Program-made: the position numbers and the translations under genes | Source: Megaleporinus macrocephalus | Taxonomy: Eukaryota; Chordata; Actinopteri; Characiformes; Anostomidae | DNA: 64,000 bases | Reading direction: 5' to 3' | NCBI GenBank assembly: GCA_021613375.1 | Contig: CM038727.1 | Coordinates: forward strand, 4,514,958 to 4,578,957 | The notes under the pieces: model-generated | Seen by the model: only the letters and a program-made list of their open reading frames with translations | The model's database searches: none | Told to the model about the DNA's origin: nothing | In this document: positions 10,801 through 22,525 of the stretch, one piece after another | How the letters are laid out: each line of letters starts with the position of its first letter | Numbering within the stretch: position 1 is the stretch's first letter

Positions 10801-10945
10801 TGTATTATCTCCTGCGACTCAGTCCGATCTCCCCCCAGACATGTATTTCCTCCCGCACCTCAGTCCGATCTCCCCCAGATTTGTATCATCTCCTGGGACT
10901 CAGTCCGATCTCCCGTCTGACTTATTATCTTCTGCAACTTAGTCC
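7804..10945. repeat. 40-bp minisatellite, about 78 units
   Basis: The unit is TGTGACTCAGTCCGATCTCC followed by CCCAGACTTGTATTATCTCC. Common variants are TGCGACTCAGTTCG, ACTAGTATTATC and CACCTCAGTCCG with ACATGTATTTTC. Most units contain TGACTCA. An 848-bp block is duplicated (about 8641-9488 and 9489-10336), and a shorter 280-bp block repeats within 8116-8680. Unit lengths drift by 1-3 bases, mainly in the C-run. Confidence 0.97.
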
Positions 10946-10955
10946 GATCACTCTC

Positions 10956-11052
10956 CGCCTATTAGTGACCCCTGACCTACAGCCTCCAAACTGCATATAC
11001 TCTTTTAAGGCAGATCCCCAACATCTAATCCACAGACATACTGACCCGCACT
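10956..11052 (+). repeat. Segment U, copy 1 (about 97 bp, also at 15624-15720)
   Basis: This segment begins CCGCCTATTAGTGACCCCTG and includes TCCAAACTGCATATACTCTT. It recurs almost unchanged at 15624-15720. Here it joins the end of the 40-bp array to the start of the 45-bp array. Confidence 0.9.
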
Positions 11053-13468
11053 CCTCTACTCAGACATTCAGACATACTAGCCGCACTCGCAACTGATTTC
11101 ACTACTGAGTATTCAGACATACTAGCCACGCTCGCCTACTGATTTACTACTGAGTATTCAGACATACTAGCCGCGCTCGCCTACTGATTTACTACTGAGT
11201 ATTCAGACATACTAGCCGCGCTCGCCTACTGATTTACTACTGAGTATTCAGACATACTAGCCTCGCTCACCTACTGATTTACTACTGAGTATTCAGACAT
11301 ACTAGCCACGCTCGCCTACTGATTTACTACTGAGTATTCAGACATACTAGCCACGCTCGCCTACTGATTTACTACTGAGTATTCAGACATACTAGCCTCG
11401 CTCACCTACTGATTTACTACTGAGTATTCAGACATACTAGCCACGCTCGCCTACTGATTTACTACTGAGTATTCAGACATACTAGCCGCGCTCGCCTACT
11501 GATTTACTACTGAGTATTCAGACATACTAGCCACGCTCGCCTACTGATTTACTACTGAGTATTCAGACATACTAGCCGCGCTCGCCTACTGATTTACTAC
11601 TGAGTATTCAGACATACTAGCCGCGCTCGCCTACTGATTTACTACTGAGTATTCAGACATACTAGTCGCGCTCGCCTACTGATTTACTACTGAGTATTCA
11701 GACATACTAGCCACACTCGCCTACTGATTTACTACTGAGTATTCAGACATACTAGCCGCACTCGCAACTGATTTCACTACTGAGTATTCAGACATACTAG
11801 CCACGCTCGCCTACTGATTTACTACTGAGTATTCAGACATACTAGCCGCGCTCGCCTACTGATTTACTACTGAGTATTCAGACATACTAGCCGCGCTCGC
11901 CTACTGATTTACTACTGAGTATTCAGACATACTAGTCGCGCTCGCCTACTGATTTACTACTGAGTATTCAGACATACTAGCCTCGCTCACCTACTGATTT
12001 ACTACTGTGAATTCAGACATACTAGCCGCGCTCGCCTACTGATTTACTACTGAGTATTCAGACATACTAGCCTCGCTCGCCTACTGATTTACTACTGAGT
12101 ATTCAGACATACTAGCCACACTCGCCTACTGATTTACTACTGAGTATTCAGACATACTAGCCGCGCTCGCCTACTGATTTCACTACTGAATATTCAGACA
12201 TACTAGCCGTGCTCGCCTACTGATTTACTACTAAGTATTCAGACATACTAGCGACACTCGCCTACTGATTTACTACTGAGTATTCAGACATACTAGCCGC
12301 GCTCGCCTACTGATTTACTACTCAGTATTCAGACATACTAGCCGCGCTCGCCTACTGATTTACTACTGAGTATTCAGACATACTAGTCGCGCTCGCCTAC
12401 TTATTTCACTACTGAGTATTCAGACATACTAGCCACGCTCGCTTACTGATTTACTACTGAGTATTCAGACATACTAGCCGCGCTCGCCTACTGATTTACT
12501 ACTGAGTATTCAGACATACTAGTCGCGCTCGCCTACTGATTTCACTACTGAGTATTCAGACATACTAGCCACGCTCGCCTACTGATTTACTACTGAGTAT
12601 TCAGACATACTAGCCGCGCTCGCCTACTGATTTACTACTGAGTATTCAGACATACTAGCCTCGCTCACCTACTGATTTCACTACTGAGTATTCAGACATA
12701 CTAGCCGCGCTCGCCTACTGATTTACTACTGAGAATTCAGACATACTAGCCACGCTCGCCTACTGATTTACTACTGAGTATTCAGACATACTAGCCTCGC
12801 TCACCTACTGATTTACTACTGAGTATTCAGACATACTAGCCACACTCGCCTACTGATTTACTACTGAGTATTCAGACATACTAGCCACGCTCGCCTACTG
12901 ATTTACTACTGAGTATTCAGACATACTAGCCGCGCTCGCCTACTGATTTACTACTGAGTATTCAGACATACTAGCCACGCTCGCCTACTGATTTACTACT
13001 GAGTATTCAGACATACTAGCCGCACTCGCAACTGATTTCACTACTGAGTATTCAGACATACTAGCCACGCTCGCCTACTGATTTCACTACTGAGTATTCA
13101 GACATACTAGCCACGCTCGCCTACTGATTTACTACTGAGTATTCAGACATACTGATTTTACTACTGAGTATTCAGACATACTAGCCACGCTCGCCTACTG
13201 ATTTCACTACTGAGTATTCAGACATACTGATTTTACTACTGAGTATTCAGACATACTAGCCACGCTCGCCTACTGATTTCACTACTGAGTATTCAGACAT
13301 ACTGATTTCACTACTGAGTATTCAGACATACTGATTTCACTACTGAGTATTCAGACATACTGATATCACTACTGAGTATTCAGACATACTGATTTCAGTA
13401 CTGAGTATTCAGACATACTGATTTCACTACTGAGTCTTCAGACATACTGATATCACTACTGAGTAGTA
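11053..13468. repeat. 45-bp minisatellite, about 50 units, decaying to 29-30 bp units at the right end
   Basis: The core is TACTGAGTATTCAGACATAC followed by TAGCCACGCTCGCCTACTGA and TTTAC. The main variable site is the dinucleotide before CGCTCGCC (CA/CG/CT/GTCG). From about 13141 to 13465 many units lack the TAGCC...CTAC part, giving a 29-30 bp period. The rare variant GCACTCGCAACTGATTTC occurs at 11081, 11756 and about 13020, the first two exactly 15 units apart. Confidence 0.97.
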
Positions 13469-13726
13469 GACAAGTAGATGATTTCGGATGCACCGATATT
13501 GTTCCACTGAATTTGAGCCTGTAAGACTTATTATTATTTTTTATTTTCCCCCCACACGTTCTTCTCGCTGCTCCAGAATCAGTGGATGAAGCTTTATATG
13601 GAACTGTAAGAGTTCAAGACCTTCATGAAGAGCCAATCAGGCACCTGCGAATGCTGGCACATCTCGCGTCTCTCCGCTTGTGCTGATCAAACAGCTGGCC
13701 GCTCAGAACAGCATAAGGAGACGCGA
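13469..13726. other. Unrecognised DNA
   Basis: Ordinary-complexity sequence with a short T-rich run near 13530-13550. Nothing is recognised. Confidence 0.4.
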
Positions 13727-13730
13727 GTGT

Positions 13731-13790
<60 letters not shown>
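13727..13790. repeat. (CA)n microsatellite
   Basis: An almost pure run of CA dinucleotides, with one AAA interruption near the right end. Apparent open frames across it (about 13623-14003 on both strands) are low-complexity and not genes. Confidence 0.97.
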
Positions 13791-15623
13791 GCTCGCGCGC
13801 AGCTGAGTGGACCGACATGCGTCAGCGCCGACACAGGGCCTCATTACGGGAATGAAAGTTGTGTAGTTGTCTGTCTGAATTAGCTGATTGTCCCTGCAAA
13901 GCTGTTCAGGCAGAACGAGCCGCTCGCTCAGCGTCGCCGAAGGTTCGCCACGGAAACGGAGCCGAAGAGAATCTCCAGCGTGAGATTCAAACACTGCTGA
14001 CATTTACAGTCTGTCCGTGTTGATGACCTCCTCTCCACCGCATCTCTCTGCTCCACTCAGACGGGTTGTTGTTGGTTTTTGGCTTTCTGCCAGATTTCAA
14101 AATATCAGCTCCGTTCTGACTCCAGAGTGTCGGGTCTGATTGGTGTGCAGCTTTTTGATTGGATTCCAGAAAACAACTGATTTTTTTTCCCATAGAGAAT
14201 GAATAGGATGGTGAAGTTCACGCCAGTCTACTGAACTTCTGCTCCACTGACTGGCATCGCTTAACATATGCTGACTCAGGGAAGACCCCCGACCCGACCC
14301 CCCCCGTAGAATTCAATTCATTTTCAGACATACCCAAACCTCATGGTTTCATTTAACCTACAGCAGTGGTATTTAATTAGAAGTCAGTACGGTCCAGTGA
14401 GAGGACATTTCCTTACGCTGAGGTCCAGACCATCATCGTTTCTTTTTATTTTTTTATATATTTTTTATTTGTGGACAGATTTAAGTACCAGATTATAACC
14501 TTATTTATAAACATTACACATTTTCATTTTCACATCAAAACAAACATACAAACTAAAGAATCTCAAAAATCCAAACAAACGATAATAAATAAATAAATAA
14601 AATGAAAATCGGAGGGGTCAAAATAGGTGATGTCCATGCCACATACATTCTTTAGTTTAGCATTAATAAAAAAATCAGACAAATATGGATTAATTAATAT
14701 ATTACAGAGTCCCTTTAATTTTCCTAAAAGTTATTACTAGTATTCATACAGTTAGGAAGGTGGGAGCTAGCTCGAGGGCAGTCCTTTTAACTTATCAAAA
14801 TATATCATTATTGGACCCCATGTTTTATAAGATTTTTCCAAAACCTTTCCTGATGAGAACCTAATCTTCTCCAAGTTCATGAAAAGCAGATCACAGAGCC
14901 ACTACGATGCCTTTGGGGCGTGAGGTGATGTCCAGTTTAACCCATCATCATCTCTAATGTGTGTTCTGATTCAGTGGTGTATCCTGTTTACTGAAGTAGT
15001 CTAGTATCAGCATCTCATACCATCAGCTACTGAAACACCAACACATCACACATACCGTTCAGTATATTTCAGTATATTTACTGTTTAAATGCTGAACTGA
15101 ATTTTTTATAAACTTCTAATAAATGTTTTTAAACAAGAGCTACATTAAAAAAACAGAATGCTTTGGAAAATAATGGTATCTTAGTGTTTATTTATAGAAA
15201 CAGCATCTTCTGGTTAACTCACAGCTGGACCTGTTGGTTTGGAGCCACCTGTGAAGAATAGACATGCGTCTCGGTCCATACCTGGTTAAAACAGTCGGGT
15301 TTCACCAACAACTTTCCTTTTTTTAGAGCTCGTTATTCTTTCTCAGCCCTGCTTTACTTTCTGACTACTGCTTCTCGCTTCATACCTCACCTGTGTGACA
15401 TTTGATTGGATGAGGAGCCTTCGGTGATCTTACAACGCACGCGATTGGTCTGTGAGGTTACTGCACCGCAAAGCCCGTATACCATAAAAACAAGAAAAGC
15501 TCCGCCTCTTAAAATAGTTTTAACGTTAAAAAAAACCCAAAAACATTAAATTGCTTCTAATAGTTTATCGGTTTGGGTCCGCATTGGACAACGTCTGGGT
15601 TCGGACCCCGACCACGGTCCGCC
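13791..15623. other. Unrecognised DNA, AT-rich in the middle
   Basis: 13791-14300 is GC-moderate and of normal complexity. 14440-14900 is AT-rich with (AAAT)n near 14584-14602 and phrases such as ATTATTGGACCCCATGTTTT that may come from an old LINE, which I could not confirm. 15380-15540 is also unremarkable. No exon is supported. Confidence 0.35.
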
Positions 15624-15720
15624 TATTAGTGACCCCTGACCTACAGCCTCCAAACTGCATATACTCTTTTAAGGCAGGTGCCCAACCTCTAATCCACAGA
15701 CACGCTGACCTGCACTCTAC
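15624..15720 (+). repeat. Segment U, copy 2
   Basis: Nearly identical to 10956-11052. Here it precedes a block of the 40-bp family instead of following it. Confidence 0.9.
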
Positions 15721-15769
15721 TAGTTTTAGTTTGTTCTCTGTTTTAGTTTGTTCCCCCCGTGACTCGCAA

Positions 15770-16460
15770 GTCCGATCTACTCTCAGACTTGTATTATCTC
15801 TTGTGACTCAGTCTGTTCTCCTACCAACTTGTATTATCTCCCGCGACTCAGTCTGATCTTCCCCCAGACTTGTATCATCTCCCACGCCTTTGTCCTATCT
15901 CCCCCCAGACTTGTCTTATCTACCACGACTCCGTCTGATTTCCCCCAAACTTGTTTTATATCCTGTGACTCAGTCCAATCTCCTCCCAAACTAGTATTAT
16001 CTCCCTCAACTCAGTCTAATCTCCTCCCAAACTTGTATTATATCCTGTGATTCAGTCTGATCTCCCGCCAGACGTGTATTTATCTCCTGTGACTCAGTCC
16101 GATCTCCTCCCAAACTAACATTATCTCCCTCGACTCAGTCCAATCTCCTCCCAAACTTGTATTATATCCTGTAACTCAGTCCAATCTTCTCCCAAACTAG
16201 TATTATCTCCCTCAACTCAGTCTAATCTCCTCCCAAACTTGTATTATATCCTGTGACTCAGTCTGATCTCCCGCCAGACGTGTATTTATCTCCTGTGACT
16301 CAGTCCGATCTCCTCCCAAACTAGCATTATCTCCCTCGACTCAGTCCAATCTCCTCCCAAACTTGTATTATATCCTGTAACTCAGTCCAATCTCCTCCCA
16401 AACTTGTATTATATCCTGTAACTCAGTCCAATCTCCTCCCAAACTTGTGTCTTCTCCCAC
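15770..16460. repeat. Second, diverged block of the 40-bp minisatellite family
   Basis: Units read like TGTGACTCAGTCCGATCTCC with CTCCCAAACTTGTATTATAT. They clearly belong to the 7804-10945 family but have diverged (CTCCCAAAC for CCCCAGAC). An internal block recurs at a spacing of about 190-200 bp (compare 16040-16190 with 16230-16380). Confidence 0.92.
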
Positions 16461-16589
16461 AATTCTATCCAAGTACTGGATCCAAGTGTCGGAACATACA
16501 GTGAGCAGGTTGCTGATTAGATGATAGCTGATTGGTTGTGAACAGAAAGAGGCTCCCCCCACTGAAACATGGTTCAACAAGAGAAAATC

Positions 16590-16790
16590 AACCTCTCTCT
16601 GTTTTACTATCTCTCCCTCTCTCTCTCTCTCGCTCTATCTTTATTTATCTATATCTATTTTCTCTCATGCTCTCCTCTCGCTCTTTGTATCTCTGTTGCA
16701 CTCTCTTTCTTTCTCTCTCTTTCTTTCTCTCTCTCTCTCTGTCTCTCTCTTTCTTTCTCTCTCTCTCTCTACCTGTTTCTCCCTTTCTAT
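16590..16790. repeat. CT-rich simple repeat
   Basis: A pyrimidine tract made of TCTC and TTTC runs, on the plus strand. Apparent leucine/serine-rich frames are artefacts of the simple sequence. Confidence 0.95.
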
Positions 16791-17189
16791 TCGACATTGA
16801 CTGCAGTGTGATCGATCTCTTGGTTGGTGTTTATACCTGAAGGTCTTTGGTTCTGTCGGGTCATTCATATTCCTGCCGGCCAGTTCAGTTTGGTTCAGAC
16901 AGAGCCTAGCTCAGCGACGGGGGGTGGGGGCTGAAAGGCCTATCTGCTTCTTTAACCCTGCTGGCTAATGTCCCACAATGCACTGCTGTAGTTTTCTTTA
17001 AAATAGTAGTTCATAACAAAACTATAGAAACACTGAACCCATCACAGACGTTCAGCGCTGGACTCAGCGTTATGGTCTGCTGTCGTTAGGTTGGCTGTTA
17101 GCCGCTCACTGAAGTTGTGGATTCAGGCTGTGTTCCAGACTTGTCGAAATAAGAGTCCTAATCTGTATATCATATCATTTGATATATAT
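16791..17189. other. Unrecognised DNA
   Basis: Ordinary-complexity sequence with a G-run near 16919-16929. Nothing is recognised. Confidence 0.35.
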
Positions 17190-17265
17190 GAGTGGATCAA
17201 TAGAAATGCTCCAGAATAGCTCTGAAAAAATTCTGGTTTCATTGATTTTCTTTGGACAGCGACGT
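17190..17265 (+). repeat. Short dispersed repeat B, copy 1 (partial)
   Basis: It shares TGGATCAATAGAAATGCTCC and a following GAATAGC...TTCTGGTTTCATTGA with 62766-62830. This looks like a fragment of a small interspersed element common in fish. Copy 2 is longer. The name is mine. Confidence 0.65.
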
Positions 17266-17314
17266 CGTGCTGCTATCTGGGGATCTTAAAGTTATAGGGA
17301 TGCCATCCAGAGGC

Positions 17315-18165
17315 CACGTTTCTGACTGGTTAACCAATGGGAGGCAGAGTTTCCTGACTGGTCGGCCAATGGGGGCAGCTACGTTGCCTGACTGGTCAGC
17401 CAATGGGAGGCAGAGTTTTCTGACTGGTTGGCCTAATGGCGGCAGCTACGTTGCCTGACTGGTCAGCCAATGGGAGACAGAGTTTCCTGACTAGTCGGCC
17501 TAATGGGAGGCAGAGTTTCCTAACTGGTCGGCCTAATGGGAGGCAGAGTTTCCTGACTAGTCGGCCTAATGGGAGGCAGAGTTTCCTAACTGGTCGGCCT
17601 AATGGGAGGCAGAGTTTCCTAACGGCCAATGGGAGGGCCACGTTTCCTGACTGTCGGCCAACGGGAGGCAGAGTTTCCTAACTAGTCAGCCAATGGGAGG
17701 CAGAGTTTCCTAACTGGTCAGCCAGTGGGAGGCAACATTCCTGACTGGTCGGCCAATGGAGGGCCGTGTCTCCTGACTGGTTAGCCAATGGGGGCCGTGT
17801 TTCCTGACTTGTCGGCCAATGGGAGGCCACATTTCCTGACTTGTCGGCCAATAGGGGGCCACGTTTCCTGACTGGTCGGCCTAATGGGAGGCAGAGTTTC
17901 CCGACTGGTCGGCCTAATGGGAGGCAGAGTTTCCTGACTGGTTGGCCAGTCTGAGGCCATGTTCCTGACTGGTCGGCCTGTTGGAGGCCGCAGTTTCCTG
18001 ACTGGTCAGCCAATGGGAGGTCGTGTTTCCTGACTACTCGGCCTAATGGGAGGCCGTGTTTCCTGACTGGTCGGCCAATGGGAGGCCATGTTTCCTGACT
18101 ACTCGGCCTAATGGGAGGCCGTGTTTCCTGACTGGTCGGCCAATGGGAGGTTGTTTTTCCTGACT
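17315..18165. repeat. 32-33 bp minisatellite with CCAAT motif, block 1
   Basis: Units read TTTCCTGACTGGTCGGCCAA then TGGGAGGCAGAG. One common variant inserts a T to make GGCCTAATGGG, destroying the CCAAT. About 26 units. The same family forms block 2 at 19310-20760. Confidence 0.95.
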
Positions 18166-19309
18166 AAATCCTACAACTCTTTTAAAAGACACATTCATGT
18201 GGAAATACATATACTTATGATTAATTCTGTCTGTTGTGGTTCGCATCATGTGTGAAAACAGATATTTGAATGGTTCTGTAATAGAATAATAAGTTATTCT
18301 GAGCAGATTTTGAGCTGCGGTGCTGTTCGCTCACAGTAAACAGTTCCAAACTTCGTTCTCTTCCAGAAACATAAGTAAACGTGTGTGGTCGAGTCCCCTA
18401 AGTTTACTGTAGCCGTACGGAGTCGCTGGGGGTTGATTAGACATATTGAGCCCATTGTTTAGGAGCGGAGAGGTAATTCTTCTTCGTCTGCTGCTGTAGG
18501 TGACCGTCAGAGGCCTTTGTTAGCTCTTGCTTTGCTTCACGACTCAGCATTTCTCCTCCTTCCCTTTGTCTGCTCCTCGTTTGCTTGTTCATGTTGTCGT
18601 TTGCCCTCATCGAGTGGGCGCAGATCCAGTACCGGCCGAATTCCCCAGCGTCCAGGCTGGGGCTCAGGTAAGCATCAGCTTCTTGGCTGCATTTGCGGGT
18701 GCATACGGTACATGCCAGCGTGGGCATGAGTGGCGGCGTGTTTGGGTAGCCGGGCAGATGCGAGTCGTAAAAGTTGATGGATCTGGAAAGCGAGCGGGTC
18801 TTTAGGACTGTTGTGTAAATATGAACAGATGGTGTGGATGTAAAACTCCGCCGGGACGCTTCTCCGTGCCTGAGTGACATTTTGTTGTTTCTCTTTATGA
18901 AATCAATAAGCGAGCGCTGTGGAAGAATAGCGTACTCCGCCAATCCCTCGCCGCCCAATTTAGCGTCCTCAGATGGCGCGTTAAACGCTTTGTCTCGGTT
19001 TTCCAGCTTGCTCGTCTGGAGAGGGGAGGAAGGAGAACGTTCTTAATTGATATTACCTTCCTGTGCCATAAATATTAATCCGGTCTGACAGGAAAATGTA
19101 AATAAGCTCATGTTAGATTTTAGCTTCAGGAATTATTTATCAAACCAGAAATTTTAATCTCTGATGTGAGTCTGTGAGTGAAGTGCGACTAAAATCCCAG
19201 TTAGTTACTTTTGACTTTAACAGGAAAGACGTTCAACACCAGCACTACAGCGTCATATCACTGCTGTCCAGCGAACATGTGTCTCCGTTTTTGTTGGCTT
19301 TTACTAGTG
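18166..19309. other. Complex island between two CCAAT blocks, CNE-like core
   Basis: This sequence is unrelated to the flanking arrays. 18430-19150 is GC-balanced with AT-rich homeobox-like stretches such as TTAATTGATATTACC and CCATAAATATTAATCCGG, and resembles conserved non-coding DNA. I see no exon with splice sites and family similarity. The last 110 bases (19199-19310) are repeated at about 19936-20040. Confidence 0.45.
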
Positions 19310-20760
19310 GGCCAATTGGAGGCCGTGTTCTTGACTAGCTGGCCAATCAGAGGATGTATTTCCTGACTAGTTGGCCAATCAGAGGCCTCGTTCCTGACTA
19401 GTCTGCCCATAGAAGGCTGCGATACAGACTAGTAGGCCCATCGGAGGGCACATTCCTGACTAGTCGGCCAATCTGAGAATGTGTTTCCTGATTAGTTGGC
19501 CAATCGGAGACTGCGCTCCTGACAAGTCGGCCAATGGGAGGCCTTGTTTCCTGACTAGTCTGCCAATCTAAGAATGTGTTTCCTGATTAGTTGGCCAGTC
19601 GGAGACTGCGCTCCTGACTAGTAGGCCAGTCGCAGGCTGTGTTCCTGACTAGTCAGCCAAAGGGAGGCTGTGTTTCCTGACTAGTCGGCCAATCTGAGAA
19701 TGTGTTTCCTAATTAGTCGGCCAATCGGATACTGTGTTCCTGACAAGTTGGCCAATGGGAGGCCTTGTTTCCTGACTAGTCGGCCAATCTGAGAATGTGT
19801 TTCCTAATTAGTCGGCCAATCGGATACTGTGTTCCTGACAAGTTGGCCAATGGGAGGCCTTGTTTCCTGACTAGTCGGCCAATCTGAGAATGTGTTTCCT
19901 GATTAGTTGGCCAATCGGAAACTGCGCTCCTGCCCGATCTTAACAGGAAAGACATTAAACACCAGCACTACAGCATCATATCACCAACGAATGTGTGTCT
20001 CTGTTTTTGTTGTTTTTTACTAGTGGGCCAATTGGAGGCTGTGTTCTTGACTATTCTGCCCATCGGAGGCCACGTTCCTGACTAGTTGGCCAATGGTAGG
20101 CTGTGTTTCCTGGCTAGTCGGCCAATGGGAAGCCATGTTTCCTGATTAGCCGGCCAATCAGAGGATGTATTTCCTAAGTAGTCGGCCAATCAGAGGCCTC
20201 GTTCCTGACTATTCTGCCCATCGGAGGCCGCGTTCCTGACTAGTCGGCCAATGGGAGGCCATCTTTCCTGACTAGTCGGCCAATGGTAGGCAGTGTTTCC
20301 TGATTAGTCGGCCAATCGGAGAATGTGTTTCCTGACAAGTAGGCCAATAGGAGGCCGTGTTTCCTGACTAGTTGGCCAATCAGAGAATGTGTTTCCTGAT
20401 TAGTCAGCCAATCAGAGGCCGCGTTCCTGACTAATAGGCCAGTCACAGGCCATGTTTCCTGACTAGTCGGACAATGGGAGGCGGTGTTTCCTGATTAGCC
20501 GGCCAATCAGAGAATGTGTTTCCTGACTAGTCGGCCAATGGGAGGCCGTGTTTCCTGACTAGTTGGCCAATCAGAGAATGTGTTTCCTGATTAGTCAGTC
20601 AATCAGAGGCCGCATTCCTGACTAATAGGCCAGTCGCAGGCCATGTTTCCTGACTAGTCGGCCAATGGTAGGCAGTGTTTCCTGATTAGTCGGCCAATCG
20701 GAGAATGTGTTTCCTGACTAGTCGGCCAATAGGAGGCCGTGTTTCCTGACTAGTCGGCCG
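19310..20760. repeat. 32-bp minisatellite with CCAAT motif, block 2
   Basis: Units read TTTCCTGACTAGTCGGCCAA then TGGGAGGCCGTG, alternating with units ending CAATCAGAGAATGTG or CAATCGGAGACTGCG. About 44 units. Most contain GGCCAAT followed by C/G and a purine. The block is split at 19936-20030 by a second copy of the leader sequence found at 19199-19310. Confidence 0.95.
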
Positions 20761-22019
20761 ACCTCATGCCTGGAGGAGAAGGTGGTTCTTTTCTTATATC
20801 CACGTAGTCCGACCTACTGATATGTGTTGTTACCCAGAACCAGAAATCATTTGGGAAGTGTTGTGATGGTTTTGCTGGAATGTTCTTTAGTTGTAGTTTA
20901 AGGTGACGTGTCAATCAAAGCTGAAGGATCTTACTCAAAGGTCAGATATAATCCCAGCTCTGTTTCAGCTCTGACCCCAGTTCAGAACAATCATCCACAT
21001 CTTTCCAGTTACTGTTACATCACGTGTAATGATCTTTAAGCACATCTTCAATTAGGAACCATAACGGCACATTAGCCGCTGCCCTGCTCCTCTCTCCTGC
21101 CTCTGAAGAATGTAATGAGGCTTTTTCTCTGCCCTCTTTTTTTTTCTTCTTCTCCTTCTCCTCCTGCTGGAGGACGTGGTGGGACGTTGGTCTCCAGGTG
21201 GAAATCCAGCAGGGGAAGCGTTAAGTATGGAAGATCAGGCAGGAGGTCAGCTCGTTCTACATGCTCGCCCACAAATGGCTGCGGTGGAGGGAAAATCACG
21301 ACAGGATATGCTGACTTTCCACAGAGAGGGACTCCAATTATTTCCGAGAGCCCCGCACACACACTCTCGCGTTCCGACTCTCGCGCTAATGGAACTGGCC
21401 AGCCGGAAATCTTTGAGATGTGAAATCAGGTGCTGCATTTATATTACAGTAAAGCACATCATCCAGGGTTTGGTTGGGGGGGGTGTTGTGGGGGAGAGTG
21501 GGGTGCTGGTGTTGGGGAGGGGGGGGTGTAATAATAGCCACGCTGTCTGACGGCTAATTGGCCTCCGTTGTCTCGTTGCTGTTCTCCTCGTGCCCTGGCT
21601 GGAGCGGTTCTCCCTGTAGGGGGTGTGTGAGTGCGGTGGTCCCGGGCGGGCCGTGTTTAATGTGGATGGTTAATTGTTTTAGAAGACGGAGCAGACGGAG
21701 CTCTTAAACCGGAGTGGTGATGAAAGTGCTGCTTCGGGAATGACGGAAGGTGAGGAGGTGTTTATTTATAGTTTTGCTTGATCAGCGTTCTCGCTGTGAG
21801 GTCACGTCTGGGCCCCTCAGGACCAGAGTCTTCACTGAAGACGGCTCTGCAGGAGTTCTGCAGTACAGGGCCCGGCTCTAATTAGAACCCTGGGTTCTGT
21901 GTAGGTCTGTGTCATGCATGGGTGGAGAATGTGTTGTATGTGGTTCTGCTGGTGTTACCAGTTTGATGTGCTTTGTGCTGGTCTATGCTGTGCCACTCTG
22001 GCACTGGTCCTGCTGATCT
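20761..22019. other. Complex island with CNE-like sequence
   Basis: No repeat is recognised apart from G-runs near 21476-21530. 21060-21460 has phrases such as CCACAAATGGCTGCGGTGGA and GGACTCCAATTATTTCCGAG that look evolutionarily constrained. Open frames here lack any family resemblance or start context, so none is called. Confidence 0.4.
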
Positions 22020-22525
22020 GTACTGTCTTATACTGGTCTGGTGTTGGTTTATACTGGTTTAATGTTGGTCTGTTGCTGGTCTGTGCTGGTTTATACTGAT
22101 CTGGTTCTGGTTTATACTGGTCTACTGCTGGTTTATACTGGTCTGGTGCTGGTTTATACTGGCCTGGTTCTGGTTTTTACTGATCTGGTTCTGGTTTATA
22201 CTGGTCTAGTGATGGTTTATACGGGTCTGGTTCTGGTCTAGTGCTGGTGTAGTGCTTGTTTATACTGGTCTTGTGCTGGATTATGCTGTTTTGGTCTAGT
22301 TCTGGTTTATACTGGTCTAGTGCTGGTTTATACTGGTCTGGTGCTGGTTTATACTGACCTGGTGCTGGTTTATACTGGTCTGGTTCTGGTTTATACTGGT
22401 CTGGTTCTGGTTTATACTGGTCTGGTGCTGGTTTATACTGGTCTGATTCTGGTTTATACTGGTCTGGTGCTGGTTTATACTGGTCTGGTGCTGGTTTATA
22501 CTGGTCTGGTGCTGGTTTCTTCCTC
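22020..22525. repeat. 21-bp minisatellite
   Basis: The unit is GTTTATACTGGTCTGGTGCT plus G, with GTTCTG and CTAGTG variants, about 24 units. The left edge is gradual, with degenerate CTGGT-rich sequence from about 21940. Confidence 0.93.

Noticed and set aside
21115..21550. Overlapping 90-125 codon frames on both strands
   Set aside because: Frames are open on both strands in GC-richer DNA with no domain similarity; the conserved-non-coding reading fits better.
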